A stretch of 6,841 nt of DNA, taken from contig CAZQAU010000049.1 in assembly GCA_964591375.1 (NCBI GenBank), positions 1-6,841 of the forward strand, given 5' to 3'. The notes under the pieces were generated by a model, which saw nothing but the letters and a program-made list of their open reading frames with translations, searched no databases and was not told where the DNA came from. Origin of the DNA: CAYYYG01 sp964591375. GTDB lineage: Bacteria > Patescibacteriota > Microgenomatia > UBA1406 > GWC2-37-13. Numbering within the stretch: position 1 is the first letter of the stretch; the number at the start of each line of letters is the position of its first letter. The translations under genes and the position numbers were made by a program. Shown here piece after piece: positions 1-6,791 of this stretch.

Positions 1-33
1 ACATCAGTGGAATTAGCATTTACGTCTAATTAA
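1..33 (+). CDS. Possible 3' end of a rightward gene, truncated by the window edge
   Basis: Frame 1 is open from the first base and ends at TAA 31-33, giving the residues TSVELAFTSN. The other two forward frames hit stops within this stretch. The stop lies 3 bp before the hairpin at 37-68, and the run of T after that hairpin lies on the plus side, as expected if a rightward gene ended here. Ten codons are far too few to prove coding or to suggest a function. Confidence 0.25.
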   Translation, partial: TSVELAFTSN

Positions 34-36
34 ACA

Positions 37-68
37 ATTCCTCTCGTATACTCGGCTACGAGAGGAAT
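37..68. terminator. Hairpin between convergent gene ends, probably a bidirectional intrinsic terminator
   Basis: A perfect 12-bp stem (ATTCCTCTCGTA at 37-48 with its complement at 57-68) closes an 8-base loop. Rightward it is followed by CATTCTTTTTA, a good U-tract. Leftward it begins 8 bp after the stop codon of the 606-residue gene and is followed by TGTTTAATT, a weaker U-tract. It therefore most likely ends the leftward transcript and also any rightward gene that enters from the window edge. Confidence 0.72.
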
Positions 69-76
69 CATTCTTT

Positions 77-1897
77 TTACGTAGAATAACGATCCAGCAT
101 GTAGACATGCAGTTCATACGGATTATCTAAATTACCTTCTGCATGAGTTAAGATATGATACGGTTTACAGCGCTTCTTATTTACTTTTAACCGTTCACAA
201 GCACGTTCTACCATCGCCTCATGCGAACTAAAATCACTCTTGCGACAACTCATCACACCGTGTGGGGAGGTAAAAATCACCGTATCCGGATCGAGCATAA
301 GGGATTCGGGATCGAAGGTGAGACCAGCACGGGAATTCAGAAGTGAGCGCACCATACTCATTCGGTCATCCGGATTTACAAAGAGGCGGCTGAATAGCTT
401 AGCTTCCGGAGCTTTGCGATTACGCGGGTGACTACGTTGAGCATACTCCATATAGGTTGGCTTATCTTCTATAACACGAATGTAAAGTTTGGTGTTTCCT
501 TCATGCTGAACTTTTATCATGATGCCGTCACGACCTAATATATTAACAATATTCTCAAGCACTCCGTTATAAGGAACAAATGTCGCCAGTTCTTCCTGTG
601 ATTTGTTGGTCAGACGGCTCAAGGAAGCAATCCCGTTCATAGTATGCAGGTGCCCTCGCATCTGTTCGATCTCTGATTTTTTACAGCGGATAATAATTTG
701 CGGAGCCGGAGTGGTATCACCTTCATCACGAAAGGGAATGCGCAAACCAGCGTGTAATTTGGAAGGTTCCACTCTGATGCCATAAATATCATACATACTT
801 TGCATTGCTTCCTGTTCAAGGCGCTTTTTTTCCTCGACTGTTAATGAAGTAACAATATCGGCCAAATTTCTTCCTGCAAATAACGGGTCATCTTCCTGAA
901 GAGCCATATTCGTCATCATTTCATCGGCAAGCGGGGAGTGCATCAGCCGTTGAATTGTGGCAAACATCCGGTCGCGCAGGAGAATGGGTGGGCGAGTCCC
1001 TGGTGAGGCAAGATTGTCGTTGATATCGATCGATTTCAGTAAAAATGCACGAGCCAGTTTATGAAGATAATCTTCTTCGTCCTGGGTGTTTTCCAATAAG
1101 GTGAGCTGGAGCTTCACCACTGATGAAATGGCCTTCAATATCGATTCTTCGTACTTCGCTATTTCCAGGGCATCGATATTATTTCGGTGCAGATGAAGTA
1201 ATACATTATTGACAATCGCTCTATAAAAGAAATGGTTCTTTATTTCTCCTTCTATGTCATTTGGTATTTGTTCATATTTCGATACGGCTTCAACAAGAAG
1301 TGATACATCTGCGCCTGCGTCAGTAGCAAATTCTTCCCGAATAATAGCGAGAATTTTTTCCCCTGCAACTTCTTCATCGTCGATTATCATGCGGCCATCT
1401 TCATATATATCGTGTATCGGGGCGGCTTTGGAGACGGAGGAGTGGGCCCGCAACTCTAAACTTTTGATATAGGCACGGAGTGGGTGGATAAAAGACGGGG
1501 GATTAATAACTATATCTTCTTCAATCCCTGTTTCATTATTGTAGCGTTTAATAGTCTTAGTCTCGAATTTGCGTCGGGGAGACTCTCTGACTTCTGAATT
1601 ATCTTTTTTTTTCTTAAATCGATTTTGAGTAAAAACGCATCCTAAAGTAAGATATTTGTAAAGATCCTGCAACTGCTCCGGGTCATGACCATATAACTGT
1701 TCTGTTAGTTCGACGGCATGTTTGAGCTCAGTTTCAATTTCCTGTCCTTCTCCGTCAAGAAACTCAGCCATCAAAGCAGGAAACCCTTGTAAAAGACGAT
1801 GGGAAAATTGTACGTTAGTCAGCTTTTCCTTCCAGCGGGTTGACTCGGTACTTTGTTCAGTACCATAATCTGGCGAAACAACCGATTGTTCAGTCAT
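77..1897 (-). CDS. RelA/SpoT-type HD-domain protein, putative (p)ppGpp hydrolase-like enzyme
   Basis: This is a 606-residue, charged, soluble protein with no signal peptide or membrane span. Residues about 130-300 read like the HD hydrolase domain of RelA/SpoT (RSH) enzymes, which remove pyrophosphate from the alarmone (p)ppGpp in a Mn-dependent reaction. Seen in the sequence: FIHPLRAY (H138), PIHDIYED (H162, D163, E166, D167), a helix ending in REEF...LVEAVSKYE (188-209) that parallels the EEFG...LVEGVTKL stretch of RSH proteins, and LLKSIDINDN (D291, N295) in place of KLADRLHN. All metal and catalytic positions of the family are thus kept. An MYDIYGIRV stretch (368-376) resembles the start of the RSH synthetase domain, but the RFKDY and NGYQSLH motifs are absent, so synthesis is unlikely. 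Residues 538-572 faintly recall a TGS domain. The first 130 residues match nothing I recognise. The start ATG has no Shine-Dalgarno sequence, but the next Met (M43) lies inside a plausible helix. The HD assignment is fairly secure; the substrate is inferred. Confidence 0.68.
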   Translation of the reverse strand: MTEQSVVSPDYGTEQSTESTRWKEKLTNVQFSHRLLQGFPALMAEFLDGEGQEIETELKHAVELTEQLYGHDPEQLQDLYKYLTLGCVFTQNRFKKKKDNSEVRESPRRKFETKTIKRYNNETGIEEDIVINPPSFIHPLRAYIKSLELRAHSSVSKAAPIHDIYEDGRMIIDDEEVAGEKILAIIREEFATDAGADVSLLVEAVSKYEQIPNDIEGEIKNHFFYRAIVNNVLLHLHRNNIDALEIAKYEESILKAISSVVKLQLTLLENTQDEEDYLHKLARAFLLKSIDINDNLASPGTRPPILLRDRMFATIQRLMHSPLADEMMTNMALQEDDPLFAGRNLADIVTSLTVEEKKRLEQEAMQSMYDIYGIRVEPSKLHAGLRIPFRDEGDTTPAPQIIIRCKKSEIEQMRGHLHTMNGIASLSRLTNKSQEELATFVPYNGVLENIVNILGRDGIMIKVQHEGNTKLYIRVIEDKPTYMEYAQRSHPRNRKAPEAKLFSRLFVNPDDRMSMVRSLLNSRAGLTFDPESLMLDPDTVIFTSPHGVMSCRKSDFSSHEAMVERACERLKVNKKRCKPYHILTHAEGNLDNPYELHVYMLDRYST

Positions 1898-1924
1898 TTA
1901 ATATACAAAAAATATGTATTACTA

Positions 1925-1952
1925 ACTATATCAAAAAATAGTAAATTATCAA
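1925..1952 (-). promoter_or_regulatory. Probable sigma70-type promoter for the leftward HD-domain gene
   Basis: Read on the minus strand, TTGATA (1952-1947) and TATAGT (1930-1925) each match five of six consensus bases and are separated by 16 bp. Transcription would start near 1918, leaving a leader of roughly 20 bases without a Shine-Dalgarno sequence. The spacer is so AT-rich that chance matches are easy, so this is only a reasonable candidate. Confidence 0.45.
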
Positions 1953-2004
1953 TAGCAATGTTCCTATAACAAATATACAAAGTAATTTATCGGATCTTAT
2001 AAGG

Positions 2005-2034
2005 TTAGAAAATTCAATATTCATGTGGTATAAT
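2005..2034 (+). promoter_or_regulatory. Probable extended -10 promoter for the polysaccharide gene pair
   Basis: TGGTATAAT at 2026-2034 is a perfect extended -10 element (TGnTATAAT). A poor -35 (TTAGAA, 2005-2010) lies 18 bp upstream, which extended -10 promoters tolerate. Transcription would begin around 2041, giving a leader of about 33 bases before the ATG at 2074. It would drive the GT2 gene and, through the 18-bp gap, the fusion gene behind it. Confidence 0.55.
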
Positions 2035-2073
2035 ATTTAGTCCTATAGAATAACCTAAATTTATATCATATAT

Positions 2074-3609
2074 ATGTTCAAAAAAATAATCAAATTCCTG
2101 GATCATCCGCACCATTCGGAAAGCCGTTCGCTTAACTTCGAAAATAAGCTTGATTACCTTTTCTTACCGGAAATTTTCAGTGTCCGTCGCCATTTATATC
2201 TGGAAAGCATTACCTTTGTTATATTTTTGATCGCAGCTTTGGTCGCACTGGTATTGCTTGTCAAGCAACTTTTTGGTATTCCGGCACTGGTATCTATCTC
2301 CGGCTTAATATCGCTCTTCTATATGTCGCTCATGATTTTTAAGTTGTATGTTGTATATAAAGCAGTCAATGTGAAACTTATCGATTTTCCGCGGTATCAA
2401 ATTAGGGCTATACAAGACCAGGAACTGCCGTTTTATACTATTTTAGTGCCTTTGTATAACGAAGCAGCTGTCATACCGCAGATCATTGCGGCTCTGACAG
2501 CACTGGATTATCCAAAAAATAAACTGGAAGTGCTGATTACTTTGGAACAATATGACCATGAAACCCGCCAGGCGATCGAAAGAGCTCATCCGCCGGCATA
2601 TTTTAGAATTGTAACTTTGCCTAATGTGACACCGAAAACCAAGCCAAAAGCTCTCAATGTCGCGTTTCATGAGATAAAAGGCGAGTATGTTGTCATCTAT
2701 GATGCCGAAATCATTCCCGATGCCGATCAGCTAAAAAAAGCATATTTGGCTTTTAAAGAATATCCGCAGTTTGCCGCTTTTCAGACGAGACTGGATCATT
2801 ACAATGCCGATCATAATCTGCTCACCAAACTTTTTAATGCCGAGTTTTCTTTCTACTATGACTTATTTTTACCGGGCCTTCAGGCGCTCCGTTTTCCTAT
2901 TCCATTATCGGGACACAGCGTACATTTCCGAACTCATGCGTTAAGACTCTCCGGTGGATGGGATCCGTATAATGTCGCGGAAGACTGTGATATGGGAATC
3001 CGGATGTATCGTATGGGATACCGAGTAGGTATTTTGGATTCGGTAAGCCGGGAAGAAGCTACCGATACCGTGGTTACCTGGGCGATGCAGCGCACACGCT
3101 GGATGAAAGGATTTATTCAGACAAGTATTGTTCATTTACGCCATCCATTACGGTTTATGAAAGAAATCGGCGGTTTGAAATATTTTCTTGCCTTTTTGAT
3201 GATAGTACCGGGTTCGGTACTGATTAATATATCCAACATTTTATATTGGATTCTATTGGTGGGCTGGCTGACTACCCATTCACCACTGATTCAGAAAATA
3301 TTCCCGGGTGTAATTTTGACAGTTTCATTTATTTCATTTGTACTGGGAAATTTTATATTTACCTATCTCAATCTCATCGGCTCATACCAGCGGGGGAGAA
3401 TGAAGCTGGTTAAATGGTCACTGTTCTCACCCGTCTACTGGTTACTTTTATCTGTAGCTACCATTCGGGCTGCAATTCAGATTGTTATGAAGCCTCATCA
3501 TTGGGAGAAAACTCGTCATGCCGCACGAGTGAAAACACAGCCACCCAAAAATTTCACACCTGTTTATTCTCTGAAAAGACGCAGGTCACTGATGATGGGT
3601 AGAATTTAA
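2074..3609 (+). CDS. Processive family 2 glycosyltransferase, cellulose-synthase-like membrane enzyme
   Basis: A 511-residue inner-membrane enzyme that should polymerise sugars from a nucleotide donor at the cytoplasmic face and extrude the chain. Two N-terminal membrane spans (about 43-66 and 72-96) are followed by a cytoplasmic GT-A domain: VPLYNE (125-130), KPKALN (190-195), YDAE (209-212, the metal-binding motif in the DAE form common in this subfamily), SGHSVHF (279-285), NVAEDCDMG (300-308; E303-D304 at the TED position, D304 the likely catalytic base), and QRTRW (339-343, the QxxRW motif of processive synthases). About four more spans follow (roughly 368-470), then a basic tail with HHWEKTRH (475-482), a signature typical of these synthases. 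Length and order are normal for cellulose-, XagB- or NfrB-like GT2 proteins. The motifs do not reveal which sugar is used, and no PilZ domain is present. There is no Shine-Dalgarno before the ATG; this start keeps the full N-terminal membrane region. First gene of a two-gene unit with the GT-C/GH8-like fusion. Confidence 0.88.
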   Translation: MFKKIIKFLDHPHHSESRSLNFENKLDYLFLPEIFSVRRHLYLESITFVIFLIAALVALVLLVKQLFGIPALVSISGLISLFYMSLMIFKLYVVYKAVNVKLIDFPRYQIRAIQDQELPFYTILVPLYNEAAVIPQIIAALTALDYPKNKLEVLITLEQYDHETRQAIERAHPPAYFRIVTLPNVTPKTKPKALNVAFHEIKGEYVVIYDAEIIPDADQLKKAYLAFKEYPQFAAFQTRLDHYNADHNLLTKLFNAEFSFYYDLFLPGLQALRFPIPLSGHSVHFRTHALRLSGGWDPYNVAEDCDMGIRMYRMGYRVGILDSVSREEATDTVVTWAMQRTRWMKGFIQTSIVHLRHPLRFMKEIGGLKYFLAFLMIVPGSVLINISNILYWILLVGWLTTHSPLIQKIFPGVILTVSFISFVLGNFIFTYLNLIGSYQRGRMKLVKWSLFSPVYWLLLSVATIRAAIQIVMKPHHWEKTRHAARVKTQPPKNFTPVYSLKRRRSLMMGRI

Positions 3610-3616
3610 AGTTACT

Positions 3617-3623
3617 AAGGGGA
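3617..3623 (+). promoter_or_regulatory. Ribosome binding site of the fusion gene
   Basis: AAGGGGA ends 4 bases before the ATG at 3628 and lies in the 18-bp gap after the GT2 stop codon. It supports that start and independent translation of the second gene from a shared mRNA. Confidence 0.7.
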
Positions 3624-3627
3624 AGTC

Positions 3628-6462
3628 ATGAATAAAAAAATTTATATTATTGAGACAAAATATTTTGAGACTGCCCTGGCGATACTGGCATTTCTAGTCA
3701 GTGGCATCATTACCTGGCGTGTGTTTACTATAGGGATGATGAAGGCACTTGTCGATCAGAATTCACACTTAAACCTTTCGCGACAGTTTTTTGACAGTTT
3801 GACGCCTGGTATAAGCCAGATTGGTTTTTGGCCGCCACTGCTGCATATCTTTATGGCCCCCTATGCATATTTTGATTCCTTGTATCAGACCGGTTTGGCC
3901 GGATATGTTGTTTTGGCGCCCTCTTTGATTGCGGCAGCTATTTTTTTATATAGAATCTGTCTCAAGCTAAGTCATTACAATTATATTTTGAGCTTTTGGG
4001 CGGTACTGCTTTTTATCTTAAATCCGTTCATTTTGTACTACACAGCGACTCCGATGATGGAAGTTCTGTATCTGGCCTTTTTATTTGGGAGCGCGTATTT
4101 CCTTCTGCAGTGGATCGAAGATCAGAAACTGCGTACTTTAATTGTCTCGGGCATTTTTGTTTCGCTGACTACTATTTCCCGTTTTGAAGGATTATTCTTA
4201 ATTCCGATTTCATTATTGATTGTTATTTTATATCAGGTACGACGGAATAAAAATTATCATGAAATAGAAGCTATTGGCATAATTTTTGGCATTTTAGGCG
4301 TATTGGGTGTGCTGTTTATTTTTGGCTATGGTTATATTTATGGTGGCAATATTCTATCTTTTGCCAACAGTCAGTGGTCGGCGTTCAATCAGCAGCGTGA
4401 TTATATCCTTCCAACAGAACACAATCTGATAAACTCGTTTATTTATCTCATCTATGCCTCCTATCATGTCCTAGGTCAGCCGATGGTATTGTTATCGTTA
4501 TTCAGTATCCTGGTTTTGGGATTGGGTTTGGTGGCCCGATGGGGAAGACTGGGGGAAGCCGGTAAATATGGCTATAAAGTGCTTACAGCACTGGCTGTTT
4601 TAGGGAGTCCATTTTTATTTGATTTAGTGGCTCTAATTCGTGGTAATGCCATCATTTATGTGCCGGAATTATTTCCCTATGGTGTATTTTTTAATGAACG
4701 GTACGGTTTATATTGGGTGGGCTTTGTAATTGTGACGATCATTTTAGCGCTTTCACCTATCCTTCAGGAAGCCAAAAAAATTCAGTATGGATATAAGGTA
4801 AACCTGTTTCTTCTGGGAGTAGTGACTTCCTTTTTAGTGATCTGGAATGCCGGTTGGCTTATACAGGAAGCGTTTATCGATAATTATGCGCTGGTAAAAG
4901 ACTCTGCACAAGGGTATCCATCGCATGATCAGGCAGAAGTTTCGACATATTTGCAAAATCATTATGATGGTGGAAAAATTTTTATGACGCGGGCTTTGCA
5001 CGATTTTATTGCGGTGGAGGCACATGTACCTCTTAAAAATTATATTCATGAAAGTAACTATAAGTATTTTGATCAGGTTTTGGAGCGGCCCTGGCTATTT
5101 GCCAAATGGGTAGTCATGTACAATCCGGGCAGCGATATCAATGGAAACTGGGCCAAATTTAATGAAAAAATATCTGGTCGTTATGGACATTCGGAAGAGT
5201 TTCTCAAATATTATACAAAGGTAGTGGAAAACGATCGCGAACGGCTTTATAAACTCAACCCGGAAGCGGTGGTCACATATGCAGCTTCCCGTGATTATAG
5301 TGTAAAAGCAGTTCCTTCTCTGAATGCCGATATAAAAAACTGGAATCCGGACACGATCTATGCCCAGATGGATAAAACAACCTTTGTTATGTCTGAAGTA
5401 AATCGTGATTTACTTTCACCGGAGCTTGTAGTGTCCTCAAGCCTTATTCCTTTCTATAACGACTACTTAAAATCACTCTATAAAGACGGGTATGTTGCCA
5501 ATGCCGGTAAGGAAACGATTGAGTTTCAGGCACAGGCATTGCTTCAGGCATTCTGGGCTGGAGATAAAGCGACCTTCGATACTGTCTGGGATTTTAACAA
5601 GACATATCTGCAACATGAAAACGATAATTTGTTTGTGCGTGCGTTTGCGGTGGATCCACAGAAAAAAGAAGTGACATTAACGGACGAAACGGCTTCGACA
5701 GGCGCTGAAACTGATATTGCATATGCCCTGCTGAGAGCCGGAAAAGAGTGGCAGAATAGTGCCTATACACGGGAAGGTACTTTAATTGCGGGTGATTTAT
5801 GGGAGCAAAATGTCGCCAGTGTTGAAGGTAAACTATTAATAACTGCTGATACCAAATCGACTCCGGTTGGGGAAGTTCGCATAAAAACTGCTGCGATTAA
5901 ACCATATGCATATCGGGAGTTTGCACGGTATGATACAGCACATAACTGGACGAAATTGGCGGCCGACAGTTATGAACTTTTGAAACGAATTTCCGGTCCA
6001 GAATTACATAAAAATACAAATATATTTTTACCAGCTGAAGGTGCTGTTGTAGTAAAATCGAGCAATAAAATAGATCTTGGATTGCCCACATATTATGAGA
6101 CAGATTTTGTGAATGATACCTACCAAATTTACTGGAATGTGGCGGTCGATGCCGTGCTTCATAATAATAAACAGGCGAAGGACTTTTTATTTGTAACCAA
6201 TATTTTTGACGAAGAATGGAAAAAAGGAAATTTGTGTTCTATTGTTACGTATGAAAAGGAAAAGTATGTGTGTAATACGAGTACTGAGTCGCAGACGGCG
6301 TTACTTTCACTATGGACGGTAAAAAATAGAAAATTTGCAGATCAGTTGGTTTCTCAACGATATGTGAAAAACAGATTAATTTCAATCTCTCCGGATACTG
6401 CGTTTGCGGAAAAAAGTTGGTTTTGGCTGGGGTTGCTTCTTTGGAACAGCAAGATTTTTTAA
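3628..6462 (+). CDS. Membrane GT-C glycosyltransferase fused to an extracytoplasmic GH8-like domain
   Basis: A 944-residue protein with three parts. Residues 1-410 form a multispan membrane domain (about 11 spans) like GT-C or family 39-type transferases, which use a lipid-linked sugar: VDQNSHLNL (42-50, D43 a candidate catalytic acid on the first outer loop), GFWPPLLHIF (66-75), TTISRFEGLFLIP (181-193) and FNERYGLYW (355-363). Residues 410-600 are an outer soluble region with patterns usual after GT-C domains (VSTYLQNHYDGGKI, 438-451; RPWLFAKWVVM, 487-497). Residues about 605-935 match the (alpha/alpha)6 pattern of glycoside hydrolase family 8, to which BcsZ belongs: IEFQAQAL (631-638, parallel to SEGQSYGM; E632 at the catalytic acid), DIAYALLRAGKEW (696-708), IKPYAYREFARY (757-768), and NDTYQIYWNVAVDAV (829-843; D830 at the Asp of YDAIR). 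The BcsZ SDGD motif reads TGAE (691-694) and the Arg of YDAIR is Q833, so hydrolytic activity is uncertain. The gene starts 18 bp after the GT2 gene with a good ribosome binding site. GT-C membrane domain likely; GH8 relationship probable. Confidence 0.8.
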   Translation: MNKKIYIIETKYFETALAILAFLVSGIITWRVFTIGMMKALVDQNSHLNLSRQFFDSLTPGISQIGFWPPLLHIFMAPYAYFDSLYQTGLAGYVVLAPSLIAAAIFLYRICLKLSHYNYILSFWAVLLFILNPFILYYTATPMMEVLYLAFLFGSAYFLLQWIEDQKLRTLIVSGIFVSLTTISRFEGLFLIPISLLIVILYQVRRNKNYHEIEAIGIIFGILGVLGVLFIFGYGYIYGGNILSFANSQWSAFNQQRDYILPTEHNLINSFIYLIYASYHVLGQPMVLLSLFSILVLGLGLVARWGRLGEAGKYGYKVLTALAVLGSPFLFDLVALIRGNAIIYVPELFPYGVFFNERYGLYWVGFVIVTIILALSPILQEAKKIQYGYKVNLFLLGVVTSFLVIWNAGWLIQEAFIDNYALVKDSAQGYPSHDQAEVSTYLQNHYDGGKIFMTRALHDFIAVEAHVPLKNYIHESNYKYFDQVLERPWLFAKWVVMYNPGSDINGNWAKFNEKISGRYGHSEEFLKYYTKVVENDRERLYKLNPEAVVTYAASRDYSVKAVPSLNADIKNWNPDTIYAQMDKTTFVMSEVNRDLLSPELVVSSSLIPFYNDYLKSLYKDGYVANAGKETIEFQAQALLQAFWAGDKATFDTVWDFNKTYLQHENDNLFVRAFAVDPQKKEVTLTDETASTGAETDIAYALLRAGKEWQNSAYTREGTLIAGDLWEQNVASVEGKLLITADTKSTPVGEVRIKTAAIKPYAYREFARYDTAHNWTKLAADSYELLKRISGPELHKNTNIFLPAEGAVVVKSSNKIDLGLPTYYETDFVNDTYQIYWNVAVDAVLHNNKQAKDFLFVTNIFDEEWKKGNLCSIVTYEKEKYVCNTSTESQTALLSLWTVKNRKFADQLVSQRYVKNRLISISPDTAFAEKSWFWLGLLLWNSKIF

Positions 6463-6503
6463 AGGATCGAGCACTATAACAATTCGGATTAGTGGGAGAA
6501 ATG

Positions 6504-6589
6504 CCAAGACAATTATACATATAAAGTATGTAGTTCATCTTATTTTAAGATATAATAGCATAGTTTAAGTATGTATTTTATTGTCTTGG
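6504..6589. repeat. Large imperfect inverted repeat spanning a possible promoter
   Basis: CCAAGACAAT (6504-6513) recurs as a perfect 10-base complement at 6580-6589. After a small bulge the pairing resumes for seven bases (ATACATA at 6515-6521 with TATGTAT at 6570-6576). A second, nested stem lies inside (ATCTTA 6537-6542 with TAAGAT 6546-6551), and AAGTATGTA occurs directly repeated at 6524-6532 and 6567-6575. The structure covers most of the 170-bp spacer between the fusion gene and the small membrane gene. It could be an RNA fold in the mRNA 3' region, a regulator site or a small RNA. No U-tract follows, so a simple terminator is unlikely. Confidence 0.5.
6551..6556 (+). promoter_or_regulatory. 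Possible -10 box for the small membrane-protein gene
   Basis: A perfect TATAAT lies 76 bp upstream of the ATG at 6633, but there is no convincing -35 at the usual distance and no TG extension. Transcription would start near 6563, inside the right half of the inverted repeat. Read-through from the polysaccharide genes is an alternative, as no clear terminator separates them. Confidence 0.38.
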
Positions 6590-6619
6590 AATCGTTTCCT
6601 ACGAATAACAAGAATGAGT

Positions 6620-6627
6620 AAAGGAGA
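6620..6627 (+). promoter_or_regulatory. Strong ribosome binding site of the small membrane-protein gene
   Basis: AAAGGAGA contains the core AAGGAG and ends 5 bases before the ATG at 6633. It is the best Shine-Dalgarno match in the window and the main reason to call the short frame behind it a gene. Confidence 0.75.
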
Positions 6628-6632
6628 ACTGT

Positions 6633-6779
6633 ATGTTGTGGTTATTAATAGCTTTTTTTGTAATCATGTGTCTGGTGGGTATCGCGTTCGCCGCGGCCGG
6701 CAAACTCGATAGCCATGCCAAAGCAGTGGAGAATGAATTGGGGGATATTGTTTTCCCCAAGAAAAGAATTAAAAAGTAG
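6633..6779 (+). CDS. Small single-span membrane protein of unknown function (48 aa)
   Basis: The frame encodes 48 residues. Residues 2-22 (MLWLLIAFFVIMCLVGIAFA and following) are one hydrophobic helix with no charged residue before it. The rest is a short polar region that ends in a basic cluster (PKKRIKK, 42-48). By the positive-inside rule the C-terminus should face the cytoplasm. C13 is not in a lipobox (the preceding residues are VIM), so a lipoprotein is unlikely; an A-x-A signal cleavage near residue 20 is conceivable, but the N-terminus lacks the usual positive charge. I do not recognise a family. Support for coding comes from the strong ribosome binding site and from a hairpin that starts 12 bp after the stop. 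It may be a membrane microprotein that assists the upstream glycosyltransferases, but only proximity suggests that. Confidence 0.65.
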   Translation: MLWLLIAFFVIMCLVGIAFAAAGKLDSHAKAVENELGDIVFPKKRIKK

Positions 6780-6791
6780 ATACGGGAAATG

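Noticed and set aside
1898..1990. Short direct repeats in the divergent spacer: AATATACAAA at 1900-1909 and 1972-1981, and CAAAAAATA at 1906-1914 and 1932-1940, as possible regulator sites.
   Set aside because: The spacer is extremely AT-rich and such repeats arise easily by chance; their spacing relative to the proposed promoters shows no clear logic.
2698..2711. YDAE instead of DxD in the GT2 domain, which might look like a broken metal-binding motif.
   Set aside because: The Asp-Ala-Glu form is common in this cellulose-synthase-like subfamily, and all other catalytic motifs are intact.
6405..6479. A -1 frame entered at the run of six A (6410-6415) gives an alternative C-terminus for the fusion protein (ending KKLVLAGVASLEQQDFLKDRAL-like, stop at 6477-6479), suggesting a frameshift or slippage site.
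   Set aside because: The annotated frame ends in SWFWLGLLLW, which fits the last helix of a GH8-like fold, and the heptamer A AAA AAG is not in the phase needed for classic -1 slippage. A single-base indel in the A run remains possible; reads over 6410-6415 would settle it.
6245..6538. A 97-codon open frame on the minus strand overlapping the end of the fusion gene.
   Set aside because: It lies almost entirely opposite the fusion gene and its product is a low-complexity mix rich in Ser, Tyr, Pro and Cys, with no sign of a ribosome binding site or domain.
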